DNA from: Ischnura elegans
Taxonomy: Eukaryota > Arthropoda > Insecta > Odonata > Coenagrionidae
Length of the DNA: 64,000 nucleotides
Assembly (NCBI RefSeq): GCF_921293095.1
Contig: NC_060246.1
Location: forward strand, 87,417,030-87,481,029
Direction: 5' to 3'
In this document: positions 24,556 through 36,034 of the stretch, piece after piece
Layout: each line of letters opens with the position of its first letter
How positions within the stretch are numbered: the first letter of the stretch is position 1
The notes under the pieces: generated by a model
Told to the model about the DNA's origin: nothing
What the model saw: only the letters and a program-made list of their open reading frames with translations
Database searches by the model: none
Program-made: the position numbers and the translations under genes

Positions 24556-27500
24556 GTATGAAGAGTTGTTCCTTTATTTTCTTCTTGAATTTGAAGCTCA
24601 CTTGTTCGTCCGCTAGTTGTCATCTGCAATTCTTCTCGCAATATTTGGTTTGTAACATTCAGTGTCACCCCGCCTTTTTTAAGTATTTGGTGAATTTAAT
24701 GTTGTTTGTACTAGTGCATTAAAATAGTTTATTTAAAGATTCACGGTGAAAAACGCTAATTATGCACCGTAAAAAATGATTCCAAAACGCTACTATTGAT
24801 GCACCTAGTCAATAATTTCCATCTGATCCAAATACTCCTTGTAACATGAGAGACATGAATATTTAATTAATGTGAATCAATTATTGGCATTGCAAATTCA
24901 TTGATACTTACAACTATGGAATGCGCTGGTTGTGAATGAGAGAAGTTTATCTCATGAAAGAATGTAAACTACCTTTGAGAAATGAATGTTAAAATGCTTG
25001 TCTGACTTCATATTAGTTTGATAATTTGTTAAGATTTATTTGTGGGCAAAATTCTCCTCTCGCGTCCTTGGTTGGAAACGGTGAAAGAAGTGAAGCACAA
25101 GCTTTAGATTTCAAGTTGAAGTTGTGAGGACAGTATATGTTTCCTCGATGAATAATATAACATTTGTGTTTCACTCTGCTGCGGGCTAACAGATTTGTGT
25201 TATTCATGCATGCACTGAAGTATTGATAGTCCCTCCCAAGTATGTTTGATGTACTTTGTTGAGTTACTCAAAGTTGAGAATGATATTTCCTGTCCTGTAC
25301 GGGAAATATTTATTCGAAAGAATGTACACAATTGAAAATCAAATCATTCGAATTGCCTGTGTCGCAGTTGAGCACACGAAAAAAGAAATTTCTAAGGTTT
25401 TTGCTGAAATGTTTTTCTTTCCTTGTTTCTTTCTTTGGAATTTTCTTTTCTTTGTTCAGATGCCTGCACCTCGACGCTCTATACCATTCAGTAATATTTG
25501 TTCACCCCTTTTTTCCCGCTCCCCGAATGTCTTGACCTTGCGTCGCGTTTCCCAGAAAAAAATATTCTCCGACCCCGTCACACGGTGACCTTGTTTACAT
25601 GACGTACGACCGATCCCTTTTTTTATTTTGCGTTTCTTTTTTCATCCAACCTTTTCTTTTCGTTGTCGCGGCCCATTTTTTTTTATTTCTTTCTTTTTTT
25701 CGAGAGGTCGTTGAAGATGTTTCCCTTCCTCTGAGTTTCAGCCCGTTTGTTCATCCGTGAATTGGGGAAGAACAGCGGTTATTGGAGTGCAGTTGTGGAG
25801 AATAAAAACAGATGTGCATGTTTTCAAACGGCAGTTAAAAACCTTTCGAGATTATTATTATTATTATCATCATTATCATCATTATTAGTTTTTACTCTTG
25901 CGGCGAGGTATGAATTTTTCGATTAAAAAAGAAATCAAAAGCGAAGAAAAAGAGGAAATATGAAGTGATGTTATTGCAGGTTCAACATTTAAAGGCTCCA
26001 CTTGCATATTGTGTTGCATGGAGTTTTTGAGCTTCTCTATAAATAAATATATCATTAGGATACAAATATATCCGTCGGATATCGGTGCCTAAATATTGGA
26101 ATGAACTAAGCAAACTTTCTGCGTAAAATTTCAATCCATGTTTATTCATAATTGGAGCTGTTGTGTGCTAGACCAACGATCGATATCATAGCTTCAAAGT
26201 TTTTATTAGTTTGCACGAACTTTCTGATTTAATATTAACGTAAAATGTGTTTTTAACCGATTATAGGCTTTTCTTGGGAGAATTAGTTATGCTATTCTAC
26301 AACATGGTTCGTAGTGACTGATTTATATTTCCTTAGAATCTTTAGTCTTTAAAGCAGTGGAGATTTTGTTTCAAATCTCTGAGATCACTTTCAGTACCCC
26401 ACCTATTGCATGGGACATGAAGCTGAAGAATTTCTGATGGCTTTGATAGGGTATAAATTATGCTAACCTTTGCCTTGAAACCTCTGTTAAATTATTCTTC
26501 AGGCAACCATAACCTAACTTGATAGCCACCGCCCCAAAGAGCCTTCAAAATGTTTTACCAGCGCTTTGAGCGTTTCATTTTTTTTAATGCTCCCATTTCG
26601 TGAGGTATGTTGGGCGCGTCTCTCGCGTTATGTGGTTTCTTCCGCTTATCGTGGACGTGCAAGCGCGGTCCTTGGCGTTATGACTGCCGCAGCTTCCCGG
26701 CTCGCTTTAAAAGAGCACCCTTTCCCCTTTGGTGAATCACCCCTCGACCCTCGGTATCCCTTAGGGGTGGCGAAGGGAGGGAAAGGGTTTCGCCACTGCA
26801 CTAGTGGGGGTTCGTCCCGTCTCCCATTGGCGGTTCGACTCTTGTTTGGGCGCAGCAAACAAAAAAGTCGGGCAGCCTTTCCATTACGTTTCGCTTCGTG
26901 CGGTGGATATTGAATTGGTGCGTTGTGGCAAGTGGGAAGTCTTTCCACGCCGACATCCTAATTCAATTCAATGCCTTTAAGGCTGCGGCACCTCTTTCTG
27001 TGGTCTTCATTGAGTATGAGTCTTTCTTGTCTTTATGGGTGGAATTTATTACTGGCATTCTAAAACCTTTGAAGTTCATCGACAAATTTTCTCGGATTTA
27101 AATTGAACCAAATTATTGTTTTTATTTCGTGAAATATCCACATGCCTGATGATTGTTTTCAAACTAAGAATGTCATTTCTGAATAATATTAATTGTTCAA
27201 ATTTAATTTAAAAGCTTCCATTTGTAATTTGTTTCTATTTTTTTTATTCGTTTTACCCTAATTTTTCCACCTCGTGTGTGTGTATCGTTTCCAGAATTAT
27301 AGAATTGATATTCAGCATAATCTTCGCATTGCGTATTTTTTTGGTATAATTCTCAATATTTTCAATCTTTGAGGCGTGCTTTCATTCAAACCGAATTTCA
27401 TTTCTCCTCAAATCATTCGGAATATCTTGGCTCATATTCTTATCTTGGAATATTGCCATATCGTTGATATTATTAAACTTAATGCGTATTTATTCCCTTT

Positions 27501-29184
27501 ATAATATCCTATTTATTTCAGTGATAACTCTATCTCTTTCATTCTCCTTCAAGAGTGTGCTAATGAAAGGCACTTCGCAAGACCGTATATATTTAGTCAT
27601 AGACATCTGCGAACTATTTTGCCTCAAAACATTTTCAAAAAATGAAACCGAAATATGATAATTTGAAACCTCGTTGTCTATCCATTTCTTTTCAAGTTAA
27701 TCTTCGTAAATTTCGTGAAATATCTTTTTCTTCGGTCTATTTTATCTGCATGTGATGCTAAATAACCAATTCCATCTTAAGTCATTGTATTAAAGATGTT
27801 TTCCCGAGTTTTATTTGTTCTGCCAATTATCAATCACCTTATTATTTCCCGTCAATTTCTCTCAATTAGGCTCTCATTGTCATTAGTTCTTCGCATTGTA
27901 AATCGTTTTATTTGCTTATTTTGCGCTTCCTTCAGATGTTGTCTTTTATTTATTGCTCTTTTGACCTATCTAAGACTTCCCATAGCATCTTCTTCATCGA
28001 GCGAAGGTCCTCTCTTCATTTGATTACTTTCTAAATGAAGTCAAGACTCAGGTTTGAACGAGTGGTAATGGTCTTAACAGCGTTTGTTAACCTCGCAATT
28101 GGTGTGCATTTTGATTTCTCAAGGTAAATTTTTATTTAGCCCATTCCAAATTAACTTATTAGATTCCCATTATTATAATAATTTCATAATTGTTTTCTGT
28201 TGAATAGGATAAAAATGTAATGTTTAGGTCACTTCATTGCCGAAATATTTTCTATCGATTGAATAAATTATTACCTGAAGAGAAACGTGGGATTTACTGT
28301 TAAGGAATATGGGAAATTCTGTTGACCGATAGAAATTTCCGGTATTCGCGTTATTATATCCGATATGTCGCTCTGTGTAGGAATGAAATCCCTTAAAACG
28401 CAGTGTCAAAATTCGTAGTTGTAGCATTTTGGGTCATGCAGTAGCGTGAAGTCTTGGCCAGGTACGAATCTTGCTGCTCTCACTGGCTGCACAATCTATG
28501 GAAAAGTAAAACGTATATTTAATATTTTTGTATATATTATAAAGGAAAAATTTTCGAAGATAGAACTAAAAATGTAGGAGAACAGAAGCAGACGAAGTTT
28601 TAAAGTGGTTTCAATGTCCTCTGTCGCCTCCCCGCGCCTTTCAAATCTGACCTCGGATTAAGAGAGAGGATAAGTTTTGCGGAGGGAGGCCTCTTCACTA
28701 CCGATTTGTCTCGCCTTGTGGCAGCTAAGTCCCTTGAAAACGCCCGCTGCACGGGTCGTCGAGACTTGCGAGTGGCGAATCTGGAAGGGTCTGCAAAGGT
28801 TCCACTGGGGAGCGTAAACCCGGCTGGCCTACGATGTATCAGCCACTTCTGGATTATCTGCGGGATCCCTTTTCCTCCTCTGCATTGGGGGGTGGGACAA
28901 TTATGTTAAGTCTGGTACGTCATTGTCAGCGTGAAATTAATCCCTTTATTTGGCGTCTTTTTTCCACTTCTCCCCGTGAACGCCACGGCATAATGACTTA
29001 ACTTTTTCCACACATCTGCCTCGTCGATACGCCTTGTCAAGGGTATCGGCTATTTCGATTTGTCTCCTCGAAAAAGGTGTGTCAACTTATTGTTATCGTT
29101 CTACTGGATTTTTGGAGGGCATGTGGGAGGGTGGTGGCCGTAATTGAAGGCCTCTCGAACATCGGTTACGTTTCAGAAACTCCA
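24556..29184. other. Non-coding, probably start of a long intron
   Basis: AT-rich with T-rich runs. The one CpG-rich patch, 26590-26950, has overlapping frames on both strands and no domain. A further CpG-rich patch lies at 28620-28900. Assignment as intron depends on the first-exon inference at 24.3-24.55 kb. Confidence 0.4.
25851..25888 (+). repeat. (ATT)n/(ATC)n microsatellite
   Basis: Imperfect ATT and ATC trinucleotide array of about 38 bases in AT-rich intronic or intergenic DNA. Confidence 0.95.
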
Positions 29185-29330
29185 GCGATTTATTGGCTGA
29201 CTGGACCATTATATCAGCATGTGGAAATTGCCAAGTGGAAAAAGAACGCGCCTTTAACATTCACTAAGGTTCACTTTTTAAAATGATCATGGTTCGAGCC
29301 CAGGCCAAGGCATATATTTCCGTTACAAGA
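29185..29330 (+). repeat. SINE-like copy, strong B box
   Basis: GGTTCGAGCCC at 29291-29301 is close to the pol III B box. TGCCAAGTGG about 60 bases upstream is a possible A box. No tRNA cloverleaf; tail CAGGCCAAGGCA. Likely a SINE, about 150 bases before the hairpin element at 29489. Confidence 0.5.
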
Positions 29331-29488
29331 TTTTTGCATTCTACACGTTACCTGTGTTTTTGTTTTCTGTACCCATCGGCCAAAACATTTCATTCCATGA
29401 GAAACGTGAATAAAAGCAAACACATAGCCAATGCTATAAGAAATAGTCTATAAAACAGTGATGCACCCTCCATACCTATTCCTATCTT

Positions 29489-29623
29489 ATGAGTCTTGAC
29501 TTTCGGGAGTTCCTCCGCGTTGAGTTGTCCATGGGTGACGACAGATTCTCCAGGCATCCTCAGCGTCTTCAGGTCAGGAGTAGACAACTCAACGCGGAGG
29601 AACGCCCGAAAACCGAGACTCAT
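29489..29623. mobile_element. Compact hairpin element with hammerhead-like core
   Basis: Arms at 29489-29529 and 29583-29623 (41 bases each) are inverted copies; the inner 25 bases, around CCTCCGCGTTGAGTTGTC, are almost perfect. On the minus strand the 53-base loop reads CCTGAC, CTGAAGA (29572-29566), a weak hairpin, GAA (29548-29546), GTC (29542-29540) and GTC. The GAC before the core pairs with the second GTC, as expected at the base of stem I. The layout is the same as at 2.9 kb although the arm sequences differ. It is unusually GC-rich for its surroundings. Confidence 0.85.
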
Positions 29624-31909
29624 ATGGAAAAACGCCGAGGAAACCTTTGATCTAACTATTCCCATCTTCGCCACGGGTCCTTTTCAGGGCTATGCATTAC
29701 CCGCTTCATTCTCTTTCACGTGTTCCGTATCGGTTTTCCGCAAAATTTGGCGCGTCTTTCGGTGCTTTCCTGTGGGTTCCCGCCCCTCTCCCTCCGCTGA
29801 AATTGTGTCCACTGTTCCTCCTAGCTCGCCCTCTTGACCGCACGAGCCCAACCTCTATTTTATGTCCCCGCACGGTTCGTATTCTCCGAGTTCCGCCTCA
29901 TTTCTCCACCCTTCCCCCTCGCCTCGTCTCCGCCAGCTGCCGACCCACTCTCCATTTGTCTCCTCTGGGTCTCCATAGGTACTCCTCTTATTCTTCCCTT
30001 GTCACATCCCCCTCTTCCATTTTCCAGTCGTTTCGGTGCGGCTCGAGTAATTTTGTCCCAGGAGAGAAAGTTGAATTTTATCCGCAATTCAGAGCTTGGT
30101 GATTTTTTTTTAGTGTTTCAAGTGTATTCATTCATATGTACGCTGTACAATTCGTTCGTTAGTTTTATTCAATAACCCATGTAACTGTAGGTATTCAGCA
30201 ACGGTAGGTACTTATATGCTGTACCACCACTTGTACGTGGTGTATGCTTTCGAAGTTTGCCGCAGAAAATGCAACTATTTCAGCCGCCTTGTAAGTCAAC
30301 GAATTAGTTGGCTTTCATATTTTTTCTTCCTGTGTACTGCAGTTTGTTCGATTTTTGGTAAAATAGGTATAATAACGAGTATTTTTGTGCTATTTTATTT
30401 TAATAAATTACCGTGGGATTTTATTTTAATAAAGTACCGTCATTTATTACTTGACAGTTGACTGAGTGCTGATTTACCGTATACTCTTTTTGGTATTTGA
30501 AAACATCAACATTAAGAAGAACCTCTGCATCGGCATTGCCGTAATAAATAAATTTCAGGTTGGGACAATTTGTCCAAGCAGAATTTCGTTCTCTCCATCA
30601 AAATTCCGGGCTTAGCTTATCGTCCACTGTTTTCTTTTATTCGCATATTTGAAAACCTCATGCGGGGTTTCTGGGAAACCTGAGGCGATAGTGGTTTCCC
30701 GAGGAAAAATACTGCTGTGATTTTTTGGGTTGTTTTTGTTTCCTTAAAACTTTATAATGGTCTCACTCCCCACTGTTCTCCCCACGAGAGCCCTAAATTT
30801 GGAACCTGGGCGTAAATTCTTCCAAAAATGTAAACAGAGGCCGAAAAATTAAGAATAGTCCGTATTTTGCTGTGCCAGTGAAGCGCCGAGCTGTATTTTG
30901 CTGCGAGCGTATTCATGTGAGAATGATCCGGCTCATTCTTGTCAGGGGAATTAGTCGTCTTCGTGTGTGCGACCGTGTTCGCAATAAAGTGCTCCGGTAT
31001 AAATTTTGTTATTTCAACCGTAGGAAAAAAATTTATGTTATCATCACGCCCTTTTTATATTTTTTAACGAATTCTCTCTTTTCCTATGCTAAATATCTAA
31101 TGCAAGAAATGTATCAGTTATGTTATAGCTATCTCATCATTTTTTAATAGCTCTAGCCATGTATAGTATGGAATACAAAGTTGAGTAAGGGTATATAAGT
31201 GCTCTTTCTAACCATTTGATTGAAATATTTCGGCCTTCGGGAAGAGTGATGTTTCGGGGTGAATTTTAGAACTATGTACATATTTATCTCCACTGTTTTT
31301 CAACATATTTATTTTCCTTATTTTTATCTTCCACTGGAATTTTTGTATGGAGACGCAGTCTTATAAAATTAACTATTGCAGTCTTCCCTCCCAGAGCGTT
31401 GCGCGGGTTAGAGGCTTGAAATGTATGGCACATGGGTTATCTCATTTTTCGCCTTCGTTCTCGCCTTTTGAAAGAATGATGCATGCAAACACTGTAATGT
31501 AGAAGAATTGTCGACCAAAATAAGTATATTGCGAGTCACTTGTAACGAGTTGACTTTTTCTTTCAATTCAATTTGTATTATGGACCGAAGAGTTACCTGA
31601 AAAATTCTCCTCACCGACGTTCTTTGTTACTATTTAGTTATAATTTTTTAAAAGAATTCTAGGCCACTTTAAACGGCAGTGCTAATATTGGAGTTCGAGT
31701 TTTTTGGAATTCGCACCCTTTTATCCATGGAATTCTTCGTGAAGGCATAGTTTCTTATCGTTTGATTATAGGTCTATTATGTAGGTAATTAAGTTGAAGT
31801 GAAAGAATTATTTTGGATTCTATATCTTTCTTTTGTGGGTTTTTGAGAGATATAAAGAACGTTAATAGGTAGGTCAGAGAGTATTATTTTGAAGTACATG
31901 CCGCGGTGT
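29624..31909. other. No gene seen; C/T-rich patch 29640-30060
   Basis: The C/T-rich patch holds several overlapping Ser/Pro/Leu-rich frames judged to be artefacts. The rest is AT-rich with the 26-base tandem repeat at 30.4 kb. Confidence 0.55.
30392..30440 (+). repeat. Two-copy tandem repeat, 26-base period
   Basis: The 23-base unit ATTTTATTTTAATAAATTACCGT (shown here as 12+11 bases: ATTTTATTTTAA then TAAATTACCGT) occurs at 30392-30414 and again at 30418-30440 with one change. A recent slippage-type duplication in non-coding DNA. Confidence 0.9.
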
Positions 31910-32340
31910 CTGCTGAAGACTTTTATGGGCATTCCCATGGTTATTATCGATTGGGTGATTTTCCAATATTGATCCACACAACTGGTCACGTCTTCAACTT
32001 CTTAATCCTCATAGTCTGTCGTAGACATTTAAACCTGTACCACTACGGTATCCACCGGATTCGTCGCAAATTTACCATAACTATCCTTTCATTGTACTAC
32101 AGTAAGCTATTCACACGTATTGCGGTACTCTTTCGCAGCATTATTCCAACCCCAGCATTACCGTTCAGAGATCCTGTGTATAGTCCTATAGCTTCCTCTC
32201 CAAAAGTCTCCCTCTTCAAGCCACTTTCTTTCGCTTATTCCTAGCACGTCGAGCTTCATGTTACGTATTTCCACCTTCAAGTTCTCTAGCCTTCTGCAGG
32301 TCCTAAGCGATCTAACGTTCCAAGTTCTTATCCTCAGAAT
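31910..32340 (-). pseudogene. Non-LTR retrotransposon relic: apurinic-type endonuclease N-terminus
   Basis: On the minus strand from 32340 the frame gives RIRTWNVRSLR, then LENLKVEIRNMKLDVLGISE and RKWLEEGDFWRGSYRTI. These match the first strands of the APE-like endonuclease of RTE- and CR1-type LINEs (TWNVR.L, LDILG.SE.RW). After a stop and a frame change it continues NAGVGIMLRKS and, past a stop, YNERIVMVNLR. A further frame then shows DTVVVQV and TTDYED, corresponding to the usual segment before the catalytic GDFN block. That block and the reverse transcriptase are not seen. At least three frame or stop lesions make it inactive. The family is inferred from motif spacing; RTE/BovB-like is most likely, but CR1 or Jockey cannot be excluded. 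Confidence 0.8.
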
Positions 32341-33929
32341 GTTCCACTTTTATGTAATTGGTCTTATTTTTATGTATTCTCTTGTATTTTTCATCGCCCA
32401 TTGTGCGTAATGGGGGACTATTTTCCCTCCGAAAGATTTTACTTGAGAGAATGCAATCATGTCTTTAAAATAATTGGTGGAGGCACTGCGACTTCTCGAA
32501 ATAAATAGGAGATGGTTTCCCCTTGCTTTCCACATCGCAGTAATACAGCCGTAAAAGTAAACGTTTCTGCCCCTGCAGTGAAATGAGTGCCGCTTTACTG
32601 GCCACTGCGGCCTCCACCTTCACTCATATGAAGAAGAGCTGCTGCCCTCTACCGTGGGTGATGGGAAGTATAATTGTTAGCGGCCTCCCGTCGTCAAGTC
32701 ACAGCATCTTCATAGGCTTTTATTTTTTGGATGAATAAATTTGAACTTCGTAGTGCCAGAAGACAACGTTGACCCTTGAAACCATAGTCGTGTTTTAATA
32801 AAAAAATGTGGAAAAACAAATTTTAAATTTATTCATCCAAAATGTGCAGTAAATTTGACTGAGTATCGCCGGAAATGACCAACTCTACCTTCACAGGCTT
32901 TACGACTTACGAGGCTTCGTATTTATCATCAAATGACCTACCCTACCCAGGGATATACTCTTTCCACTTCGGAATGCGATCGCTTTTTGTCCTCGACTGC
33001 TTATTATTAAGTAAACTCGAACATATCGTAGGTAAATCTGTGGCTATAGGCCGGCCCATCATCCGCAACCCGGTGGACGCACTGGGTGGCTTAAAGCTTA
33101 GCCGCAACCTTTGCTATTTGCATGAATTTTACTGATTTACGGGACTTATTCATGTTAATTACTTATCATAATGATGGAAACATAATAAAAAAGTGACGAG
33201 CAAAGTTGATAATTCAATGCACTTACCATTGAAAAATAAAAATTTACCTGCGCTATTGTACACTAATGTAGTTTACTGCACGGGGACGCGTCCTTAAACG
33301 TCCAAATTTCAACATAAAGCCAATATCATATTGTTTTTGCAGTCATTACATCATTCCTCACAGTGACTCATAAAATTTTGAGTAATTTCAGCCCTTGACA
33401 TTGTGTAATGAAATAGCGAACAGTGGCATAGAAAATGTCGCCTTTCATTATGCGCTGACTTGTGGCTGCTCGAGGGTTCGCTTGACACGGTGGTGGAATT
33501 GTATGCATTTAAATTTTTCGCGCCTGTTGGCCGTCCCACTTGGAGTATTGTGGATGAAGGGACTGAGCTCTTTTACGCAAGACGGCGTGGCTTTTGAAGC
33601 GAAGTTGAAGAGGGCTTTCATATGCCGCCCTCTATTCTCCGGTTTCCCTCTCATTATCTCGGGCCTCTAACCCACACTGGCACCGTTCCCCTCCGCCCAT
33701 TCATCGCAATGCCTCCCTTGACCTATTCCCCTATTTTAATCGTGACTTCTGCTTTAATTTCACGCGCACCCCAGTTCCTCTTAAATGCCGTCGTGGAATT
33801 TGCCTCTACGCTTGTCACATGCCACATCCCCTCTATCATCAGATAGTATCCTACAAGACATATTGTACTCCTCATTCTTTACCTTACCGCGTTGTTTTTC
33901 TTAACATTAACCCCTTTTGTTGTGAAGAA

Positions 33930-34216
33930 TTATGTATAATTTGCCTTTATTGCTAGATCATCGTTTGTTACTGAATGTGCATACCTTTGGAGGAAGGACA
34001 ATCTCATTCAGTGTGAAAATTAACCTGTACAGAAGTATATTTATTTATTGACGTCCCTCAGGGAAGTTTCGTTGCGAGGGACCATGTATGGCCTGCCTTT
34101 AATGTGCTATATTATTGATTGTCGCAGAATTTGTTTATTTCGGAGAAAGGGCAATCCCATTCAATAAGAAAATTTACCTGTATAAAAGGTATATTTATTG
34201 ACGTCCCTCGGTGAAG
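33930..34216 (+). repeat. Diverged direct duplication, two ~135-bp units
   Basis: Copy 1 (33930-34066) and copy 2 (34083-34216) run in the same direction with a period near 152. Shared landmarks in order are TGCCTTTA, GGAGAAAGG or GGAGGAAGG, CAATCYCATTCA, ACCTGTA and TATATTTATTGACGTCCCTC. Similarity is high but with many point changes, so this is an old tandem duplication or two copies of one repeat. No coding sequence. Confidence 0.85.
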
Positions 34217-35707
34217 AAGCGTAAAAAGCTACGAAGTCATTTCGAGATACCGGGTGCCTGAACCCAAGCAGGGCATACCTGTTTTGCCATTCTACTTGTT
34301 GAGGTAGCATTCTTACGAAAGAAATTGGGTTCTCTCCGATTATATTGCACGCATAGCCAAATTTCACATTATGATCGTGGAACTTGACATTAATAATTTC
34401 TGTGTTAAAAAAATATTCGCTACTTTCCAATTATTGAATGAATTATTGCCATTAAAATGATATGCGGTGGCGAAACCATTGCTTATGAAGGAGATGGAAA
34501 TAGTGATTGTGATAAAGTCTCACATGTTTCATTTTGTGTACCAATACGGCTGTGAGTCAGAGCTCTCCATTATTACACGGGCTCTCCAACATTTATAAAG
34601 GATTTTATCGTAGAATTATCGCTAAGGCACGAAAATACCTGTGCGAATTTCCATAGGCTTATTTATCCAACCTATATTTCGGCAAGCAAATTGATTCCGA
34701 ATGTCTTTACAATTTAGAGTATGACAACTGATTTGCCGACATCGACGTTGGCTGTGGAAATTTGCGGAAGTGTTCTCACGTCATTACGAACATCCTTTAT
34801 TTCCTCAAGTTAGTGCCTCCTTCATTCAACTTTCTGGAAATATGATTCTGATTTATTCAGGATTTTGAGCATGTAAATATTCAGGATATACGTGCAAGTT
34901 TAGTGCATGAGAATTGTAAATAAAACGTGAAAGAGGCAGCGCTTCCTCCAATGTGTTCCGGAAAGAGCCGTGTGGACTGTGTGGCAACCGATGCTGAGCA
35001 GTCTCCCTCGATCGTCGTGATCTCAATTTTTTCATCTCCTCGACAACAGTCCGCCCTATCTCCCCCGCCCTTCGGAATTGTCCCAGGCAACGCTCTGCGC
35101 CATCCCCTCTCTTGACTCCCAATTCCCTCCACGTATTACACCCCGCTATCCCCATCGAGGGGTGCCTTTGTCTCTTTTTCCTTTGTGATCCTCACCTGCT
35201 GACGCCTAGAGATGGGCGTCTTTCTCCTCTATCTGCCTTTCACAAAGGCTAGGGGGAGTGGGCGGCGGGTTGGTAGTTAGCCGAAGTCCTGCAACACGTC
35301 TGCTGAGTGTTCCTTCCGAATCTAGGAATTTGCCCCGCCTTCCTCGGAGGATCCTTCTGCTCCCTCTTCCCTAGGCCGATCATCCCATCATGCCCTCCTT
35401 CTTATCCTTTGCTCCACCACCTATCTCTATCCCGAATTTACTGTTTTTTGTATCATTTGTTCCAAACTTTCGCAATAATATTAAAAGAGGGTGTATATAT
35501 TGCACCCTTTCGAATAGTAAAAGGCATGGTTTCCAAAAATGCGCTGTTCCATTCTGAAAGCTTTTGATATGGACCGCTTTTTTATGCAGCTTTAAATCCG
35601 CCCGGGCCATCACTTCCAACTTTTTGCTATGAATAAATATTTTGTATCCGCATCTTAGAAAAAATCGAAGCAATAGCTTTAGTAGCCCAGAGGTGTACGT
35701 AAATACC

Positions 35708-36034
35708 CTTAATCACAATATTAGTACAGTTGGACATTGCAATATTTCCACTGGGTTCCCAATCAGGAAATATTGCAGTGGAATAATGTCTAAAAGACGT
35801 GTGGCTGGGGGTGTTAGGACACCAGCCATATATAAGGTGATCTGTTACTTCTTTCACAACAACCTTTTAGCTGATGCGCTGAAAATATTTTTAATAAATT
35901 TACTGTCGTGGCAAGTTCGTTCGGGCAACCGTTAGGTTCTGATTACTCTTAGGTTTTTCTATATTAGATCTCCATGGAATGATGGAATAATTTCCTGTGG
36001 AAATATTGGATTGTCCAATTTTACTAATATTAAG
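35708..36034. mobile_element. Inverted-repeat element (~330 bp)
   Basis: Left arm 35708-35753 and right arm 35995-36034 are inverted copies sharing GTGGAAATATTG, TGTCCAA and ACTAATATT, with one 6-base gap. A third inverted piece (GGAAATATTGCAGTGG, about 35767-35782) lies just inside the left arm and can form a local hairpin with it. The interior contains the dispersed repeat copy at 35832-35920. Probably a non-autonomous element; no protein. Confidence 0.7.
35832..35920 (+). repeat. Dispersed repeat, copy 1
   Basis: About 89 bases matching 37094-37182 in the same orientation at roughly 75-80% identity. Shared landmarks are ATAAGGTRATCTGT, ACTTCTWTC, GATGC, GTGAAA or CTGAAA, and AAATTTACTGTC followed by TGGCAA. 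Lies inside the inverted-repeat element at 35.7-36.0 kb. Confidence 0.8.

Noticed and set aside
28425..28500. B-box-like GGTACGAATCTTG
   Set aside because: Two mismatches to the B box and no A box or tRNA fold; not strong enough for a SINE call.
34440..34480. GATATGCGGTGGCGAAACC, similar to part of the 2.9 kb core
   Set aside because: No CTGANGA upstream and no inverted flanks.
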